A DNA stretch of 64,000 nt, taken from positions 1 through 64,000 of the forward strand of contig NZ_CP029355.1 in NCBI RefSeq assembly GCF_003130795.1, given 5' to 3'. The stretch is from Azospirillum thermophilum (lineage in GTDB: Bacteria; Pseudomonadota; Alphaproteobacteria; Azospirillales; Azospirillaceae). Positions 60,221 to 64,000 of this stretch are shown one piece after another (the stretch's first letter is position 1; every line of letters begins with the position of its first letter). Made by a program: the position numbers and the translations under genes. The notes below the pieces were generated by a model, which made no database searches, was not told the origin of the DNA, and worked only from the letters and a program-made list of their open reading frames with translations.

Positions 60221-61674
60221 CCGACCAGACGCAGCAACCGACCGATGGTCCCGACCGCTCGCCCGACTTCCTGGCCGGTCCCACCGCGCCGCCGGCCAGC
60301 CAGCCGCAGCAACCGCCGTCCGGCAGCCCCGACCGTTCGCCCGACTTCCTGACTGGCCCGACCCTGCGCCAGACCGGCGGCCGGCGCCTGACCCGCGTGC
60401 CGGTCTACATCCTCATCGGGATTTCCGCCCTGGTCGCCATCGCCATCGCCTACACGATGAACGAGCGGGCCAAGCGGCGGGCGGCCGGCGCCGGCAGCAC
60501 CGAGGTGGTGGCGGCCCCGGAGCCGGTGGACGCCAAGCCGCTGTTCGGGGCGGCACAGAACGCCGGCATCATCGAGGCGCGGCGGGCAGCTCCCGCCCCG
60601 GCGGCCCCGGCGCCGGCCGCCGCAGCCACCCCCGCCGCCATGCCGGCGGCGCCGCCGGAGCCGATGGCGCGCGGCTACACGACCAACGCCGGCCGCACCC
60701 CGGAGGACGATGCCCGGATGCGGGCATGGCAGCAGTATGACGCCGAGGTGCGGCGGGTGGAGGAACAGCGCCGGGCGGCGCTGAAAGCCGCTCTGGAAGC
60801 GCCGACCACCGTTCCCACCAACCGGGCCCAGCCCGGGCAGATGCAGCAGCCGGCCGCGGCCGGCCCGGGCGGCGCCGGCAACAGCCCGCAGGCGCTCGCC
60901 CAGCTCGCCAACAGCTTCGGCAGCAGCTCGGGCACGAGCGGCGGCCTGGGCGCGGCCGGTGGCGGTGCCGGCGGCTATGGGAGCGACATGGGGCGGGGCG
61001 GCCAGGGCAGCGGTGCCGAGGCCAAGCGCAACTTCCTGAACCAGCAGCCGCGCGGCTCGCACTACCTCGCCGGCACCCGCGAGGCCGCGGTGTCACCCTA
61101 TGAGGTCAAGGCCGGCACCATCATCCCTGGTGTCATGGAGAGCGGCATCAACTCGGACCTGCCGGGCATCATCAAGGCGCGGGTGCGCGAGAACGTCTAC
61201 GACACCGCCACCGGGCAATACCTGCTGATCCCCAAGGACTCCATGCTGGTCGGCACCTACGACAACGGGGTGGAGATGGGCCAGGAGCGGGTGCTGATCG
61301 CCTGGAACCGGATCATCTACCCCGACGCCTCGTCGCTCGACCTCGGCAGCATGCCCGGCGCCGACCAGAGCGGCTATGCCGGCTTCTCCGATCAGGTGAA
61401 CAACCACTATTTCCGGACCTTCGGCAATGCCCTGCTGCTGTCGATCTTCTCGGCCGGCGTCCAGCTCTCCCAGCCGCAGCAGCGCGGCGACAGCCGCGGC
61501 GGCTACGACGCGCAGCAGATCATCGCCGGCAGCCTCGGCCAGCAGATGGGCCAGCTCGGCGCGGAATACGCACGCAAGGGCCTGAACGTCGCCCCGACCC
61601 TGGAGATCCGCCCCGGCTACCGCTTCAACATCATGGTGACCAAGGACATGATCATTCCTCCCTGGCAGGGATGA
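60217..61674 (+). CDS. trbI: TrbI (VirB10-like)
   Basis: A 485-residue protein from ATG 60217. The N-terminal 40 residues repeat PDRSPDFL twice in a Pro-rich cytoplasmic part. One membrane helix (VYILIGISALVAIAIAYTMN), an Ala/Pro-rich periplasmic linker and the conserved VirB10 barrel domain follow (YEVKAGTIIPGVMESGINSD, YLLIPKDSMLVGTYDNGVEM, PTLEIRPGYRFNIMVTKDMI). It spans both membranes of the channel and ends the trb operon. Confidence 0.93.
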   Translation: MTDQTQQPTDGPDRSPDFLAGPTAPPASQPQQPPSGSPDRSPDFLTGPTLRQTGGRRLTRVPVYILIGISALVAIAIAYTMNERAKRRAAGAGSTEVVAAPEPVDAKPLFGAAQNAGIIEARRAAPAPAAPAPAAAATPAAMPAAPPEPMARGYTTNAGRTPEDDARMRAWQQYDAEVRRVEEQRRAALKAALEAPTTVPTNRAQPGQMQQPAAAGPGGAGNSPQALAQLANSFGSSSGTSGGLGAAGGGAGGYGSDMGRGGQGSGAEAKRNFLNQQPRGSHYLAGTREAAVSPYEVKAGTIIPGVMESGINSDLPGIIKARVRENVYDTATGQYLLIPKDSMLVGTYDNGVEMGQERVLIAWNRIIYPDASSLDLGSMPGADQSGYAGFSDQVNNHYFRTFGNALLLSIFSAGVQLSQPQQRGDSRGGYDAQQIIAGSLGQQMGQLGAEYARKGLNVAPTLEIRPGYRFNIMVTKDMIIPPWQG

Positions 61675-61718
61675 GTCCGGGGGCTGAGGATCAACAGAAC
61701 AGCGACAGCAGGACCGTC

Positions 61719-62102
61719 TTAGGCCGCTTGGCTATGGTCCGTCACCACCTCCGCCACCAGCTCCGGATTGCGTTCGATCACGAACAGCAGCGTGCGGGTG
61801 GCGGGGTCGGGCTGGTAGCGGCCCTGCTCCCAGTCGCGCAGGGTACCGATTGGGAAGCCGAAGCGGTCGGCAAACTCCCGCTGGGTGAGGTTGAGTTTCG
61901 CGCGGATGCCGCGGACGCTGACGCCGCCGGGCGGATGGATGATGCGCAGATGCTCCGCCGGGACCTCGGAGAGATCCGGTGCCGCGTCGGGGTTGTCGGC
62001 GATCTGCCGGGCGATGTCCTCGTCGGTCATGGCGTCGATGGCGGCCCAATCGGTGGCGGCCAGGGCAGCCTTTTCCTTGTCGGTCAGGGGACGGTTAGCC
62101 AT
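61719..62102 (-). CDS. XRE-type antitoxin partner of BrnT-like toxin
   Basis: A 127-residue protein. The N-terminal half is acidic (DWAAIDAMTDEDIARQIADN); the C-terminal half has a helix-turn-helix, VRGIRAKLNLTQREFADRFG with FPIGTLRDWEQGRYQPD, close to the antitoxins that pair with BrnT-like or HigB-like toxins. It overlaps the toxin gene by eight bases. Its DNA-binding part should recognise the tandem repeats at 62376-62428. Confidence 0.82.
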   Translation of the reverse strand: MANRPLTDKEKAALAATDWAAIDAMTDEDIARQIADNPDAAPDLSEVPAEHLRIIHPPGGVSVRGIRAKLNLTQREFADRFGFPIGTLRDWEQGRYQPDPATRTLLFVIERNPELVAEVVTDHSQAA

Positions 62103-62352
62103 AGCGATTGATCTCCCTCCGGTTGGCTTTGCGCATGGAGATGATGTGGCGCCAGCCGCAGCGCGGGGCGTAGGTGCAGACGAACAGGCGACCGTTGATC
62201 AGGCCGTAGGCATTGATCCGCAGTTCGCCGTAATCGAAACGGTCGTCAACGGCTTCGGCGACAAGGTTGTCGAACAGGAGGGCGGCGAGGTCGAAGCTGA
62301 CCTTGTGCTTCTCGATGTTGCTCGCGAACTTGGCTTCGTCCCAGCAGAACAT
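62095..62352 (-). CDS. brnT: BrnT-family toxin
   Basis: An 85-residue BrnT toxin (ribonuclease with RelE-like fold): FCWDEAKFASNIEKHKVSFD, DDRFDYGELRINAYGLINGR and WRHIISMRKANRREINRYG carry the family's W-D-x-x-K-x-x-x-N-x-x-K-H start and the R-I-I-S-x-R-x-A-x-x-x-E end. It inhibits translation unless bound by the overlapping antitoxin. Confidence 0.88.
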   Translation of the reverse strand: MFCWDEAKFASNIEKHKVSFDLAALLFDNLVAEAVDDRFDYGELRINAYGLINGRLFVCTYAPRCGWRHIISMRKANRREINRYG

Positions 62353-62375
62353 GCCCGCACCCCTGTTGACGGGCC

Positions 62376-62428
62376 GATAGTACGGGCCACCCGCACCAAG
62401 GTCAAGAGATACTACGGGTCGCCCGCAC
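62376..62428 (-). promoter_or_regulatory. brnT promoter with two direct operator repeats
   Basis: On the minus strand TTGACC (62400-62405) and TACTAT (62377-62382) are spaced 17 bases, a good promoter for the toxin-antitoxin operon. Two 21-bp direct repeats, 62376-62396 and 62408-62428, match at 18 of 21 positions and lie 32 bases (three helix turns) apart; one covers the -10 box. They are likely antitoxin binding sites. Confidence 0.7.
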
Positions 62429-62460
62429 TCACGTCAGCCTGAAGAGACGGGTAAGGTCCG

Positions 62461-63069
62461 TTACCGCCCGCCGCGCTTGTGGACCTTCTGTCTGAGGTGC
62501 GGCGGGATCGCCGTTTCCGCCCAGGCCGGCAGATCGGCGGACAGCTTCTTCACTGCGCCCTGGTCGCGTTTCAGCAGCAGCCGGCGCCGGATGTCCGAGT
62601 TGTCGAACACCCAGGCGCGGTGTGCGACGGACAGGGCTTCCGACAGGGCCTCCATGCTGCGGCCATAGCGGCGCAGGATCGCATCCTTCGGCACGTTGTG
62701 CCCGCCGCTGCGCACGCGGGCGTGAACGCGCGCCGCCGACAGCGCAACATCGTCCAGCCCGACGAAGATCAGGTTGACCTTGTAGCCGGCCTCGGCCGCC
62801 CGGCGCATCAGGGCCAGCTCGCTCTTGCCGGTCAGCGTGGTTTCCATGGCGAAGGTCTCGCGGCGGGCAAGCCGGCCCTCGCGGTCCTCCACCGCCAGCC
62901 GGCCGGCGCGCAGGTGGGCGGCCGGGCTGTTCACGTCGCCGGGGTCGAGCTGGCGCGCGATGTCGTCGGCGTTGACGAAGGGGACGCGTCCGATGATGTG
63001 GCGGCGGGCGATGGTGGACTTGCCGGCGCCGTTCGGGCCGGCCAGCACCCATAACTGCGGCTGGGTCAT
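62461..63069 (-). CDS. Zeta-toxin-like P-loop kinase
   Basis: A 202-residue P-loop protein. LWVLAGPNGAGKSTIARRHI is Walker A; FVNADDIARQLDPGDVN and FAMETTLTGKSELALMRRAA are the substrate-side motifs of zeta toxins, which phosphorylate UDP-sugars and block wall synthesis. VFDNSDIRRRLLLKRDQGAV follows near the end. ATG 63069 overlaps the stop of the small gene upstream by four bases. The partner is not a classic epsilon antitoxin. Confidence 0.84.
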   Translation of the reverse strand: MTQPQLWVLAGPNGAGKSTIARRHIIGRVPFVNADDIARQLDPGDVNSPAAHLRAGRLAVEDREGRLARRETFAMETTLTGKSELALMRRAAEAGYKVNLIFVGLDDVALSAARVHARVRSGGHNVPKDAILRRYGRSMEALSEALSVAHRAWVFDNSDIRRRLLLKRDQGAVKKLSADLPAWAETAIPPHLRQKVHKRGGR

Positions 63070-63320
63070 GCAGCCAGCAGCCGGATCAGCCTTTCCTCGC
63101 CGGTCGAGAAATCGACCAGCTCCTTGCGCCCGTCCGGGTGTTCCTTGATGACGCAGCCCGGCGGGGTGTCACGCTTGCGGTAGTAGATCGGCTCGCCGGC
63201 CGCGAGGTGGGCGCGGGCGGCGGCCCCGGCATCCTGTTCAAGCTGGGCATCGAGCCGCATCAGGAACAGGCGCTCCTGATCGGGAGTCATCTTCTCCAGG
63301 TTCTCCAGGGTCATTTCCAT
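63066..63320 (-). CDS. Small protein, putative antitoxin to the zeta-like kinase
   Basis: An 84-residue protein coupled to the zeta-like gene by an ATGA overlap. An acidic helical start (LENLEKMTPDQERLFLMRLD) precedes PIYYRKRDTPPGCVIKEHPD and GRKELVDFSTGEERLIRLLA. Short genes of this pattern regularly precede zeta-type kinases in proteobacteria. The antitoxin role is inferred from position. Confidence 0.7.
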   Translation of the reverse strand: MEMTLENLEKMTPDQERLFLMRLDAQLEQDAGAAARAHLAAGEPIYYRKRDTPPGCVIKEHPDGRKELVDFSTGEERLIRLLAA

Positions 63321-63598
63321 GACTCAGGTCCGTTCGGTTCGGTGATCCGGTAGTAGATGAAGGATGCAACGAAGTCGATAGCGATGAATATTGCCGCTGC
63401 CCCACCATGAAAATGAATAGACTTCCAAGCAGCAGCCCATCCTCCGCCAGCATAGGTGATGAGAGTAAAGGGAATTCCGAGCGCGATAAAAAACCCCCAG
63501 GCCATCCGAGCACCTAAGCTGATGATCCGTAGAGCGAGGAGGAATGCTCCAACCGCCAATCCGACGCTCAACCCGGTCAGGAAGCGAAGCAGGAACAT
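63311..63598 (-). CDS. Small membrane protein, hypothetical
   Basis: A 95-residue protein with three hydrophobic segments: FLTGLSVGLAVGAFLLALRI, WGFFIALGIPFTLITYAGGG and GAAAIFIAIDFVASFIYYRI. It overlaps the putative antitoxin start by ten bases, so it may be the first gene of the toxin operon. GC content is lower than that of the surrounding genes. No family recognised. Confidence 0.6.
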   Translation of the reverse strand: MFLLRFLTGLSVGLAVGAFLLALRIISLGARMAWGFFIALGIPFTLITYAGGGWAAAWKSIHFHGGAAAIFIAIDFVASFIYYRITEPNGPESWK

Positions 63599-63737
63599 GG
63601 CGGCGGCCCCCTCAACTCATTCCGTCCAGAGCGCGTTGTGACGCCTCACAGGATCAACAACCTTTGCTCGTCCCATGCTCCACCAGCCGGGCACTCTCTT
63701 CAAGCTACCCCTTCGATAGGGCCGGCGGGCCAGCGGT

Positions 63738-64000
63738 TCAGTCCTGCCCCGTGCGCGGCCCCAGCTCCCTATAGAGCGTGCGGCGGGACACCCGAAACTC
63801 ACTGCAAATCTGGCTGATCGGCACCGCCGGGTTGGACCACAGCAGCTTGGCGAGCGCCAGCCGGTCGGGGGACAGGACCGGCTTGCGTCCCGGCTTGGCG
63901 CCCCGTGCCCGCGCGGCCGCCAGCCCGGCCATGGTGCGCTCTCGGATCAGCCCCCGCTCGAACTCGGCCAGAGCGGCGAACAGGTGGAACAGCAGTCGGC
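63738..64000 (-). CDS. Serine resolvase/invertase, C-terminal part (runs off edge)
   Basis: The frame enters at the right edge with RLLFHLFAALAEFERGLIRE, the long catalytic-domain helix of small serine recombinases, then ERTMAGLAAARARGAKPGRK and a Hin-type helix-turn-helix, NPAVPISQICSEFRVSRRTL. The N-terminal catalytic Ser lies outside the window. Probably a plasmid multimer resolvase or part of another transposon. Confidence 0.88.
   Translation of the reverse strand, partial: RLLFHLFAALAEFERGLIRERTMAGLAAARARGAKPGRKPVLSPDRLALAKLLWSNPAVPISQICSEFRVSRRTLYRELGPRTGQD

Noticed and set aside
1..64000. tRNA, rRNA and riboswitch genes
   Set aside because: No convincing cloverleaf, rRNA segment or known riboswitch core was seen by eye; a covariance-model search would be decisive.

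Overview
The window looks like part of a large conjugative plasmid or chromid from a high-GC alphaproteobacterium. An Azospirillum- or Roseomonas-like host is plausible but not proven. The reasons are the alphaproteobacterial LexA box (GTTC-N7-GTTC) before umuDC, the fused mrpAB cation antiporter operon, an IncP-type tra/trb transfer system and an iteron-type replication origin. No rRNA or tRNA gene was seen.

Layout. 1-8.9 kb: debris of an IS4-type transposase and a frameshifted Tn3 transposase, then a stress/efflux cluster (SnoaL-like protein, MarR, MFS pump, WrbA, LysR) and a histidine kinase cut off by a transposon. 8.9-15.1 kb: a Tn3-family transposon with tnpA, tnpR and an unusual cargo of XRE regulator, HD phosphohydrolase and nucleoside hydrolase. 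15.2-19.5 kb: alpha/beta hydrolase, small HTH gene, HicAB toxin-antitoxin, an unlisted 26-residue hydrophobic peptide gene, a miniature Tn3-derived element and a broken IS5-family copy. 19.7-30.9 kb: FixLJ-like two-component pair, two tandem universal stress proteins, a PTS EIIA-like protein and a complete mrpA(B)CDEFG operon. 30.9-31.8 kb: a second broken IS5 copy abutting a four-repeat, leaderless type I-E-like CRISPR remnant. 32-35.2 kb: ParA-like partition pair and SOS-controlled umuDC, with related AT-rich repeats in the gaps.

35.4-61.7 kb is the plasmid backbone. An RP4-like Tra1 core (traC primase with ArdC domain, lytic transglycosylase, traF, traG, traI relaxase, traJ) faces left from an oriT with a visible inverted repeat and nic-like site; traK, traL and traM face right. 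Then come nine iterons, an operator and the rep gene, two XRE genes, and the trb operon (B C D E M J K L F G H I) for the mating-pair channel. Two IS256-family copies, 1427 bp each and in opposite orientation, sit in the relaxase gene and in trbB (VirB11-like). Both have perfect 8-bp target duplications, and both genes read in frame again if the IS and one duplication are removed. As sequenced, self-transfer is probably off. 61.7-64 kb: a BrnT-type toxin-antitoxin pair, a zeta-like toxin operon and the edge of a serine recombinase gene.

Most notable points: twin IS insertions in two essential transfer genes flanking the origin; a low-GC block spanning trbJ 3' end, trbK and the 5' part of trbL that may be an exchanged entry-exclusion cassette; the nucleotide-degrading cargo of the Tn3 element; and the small His-rich membrane peptide gene.
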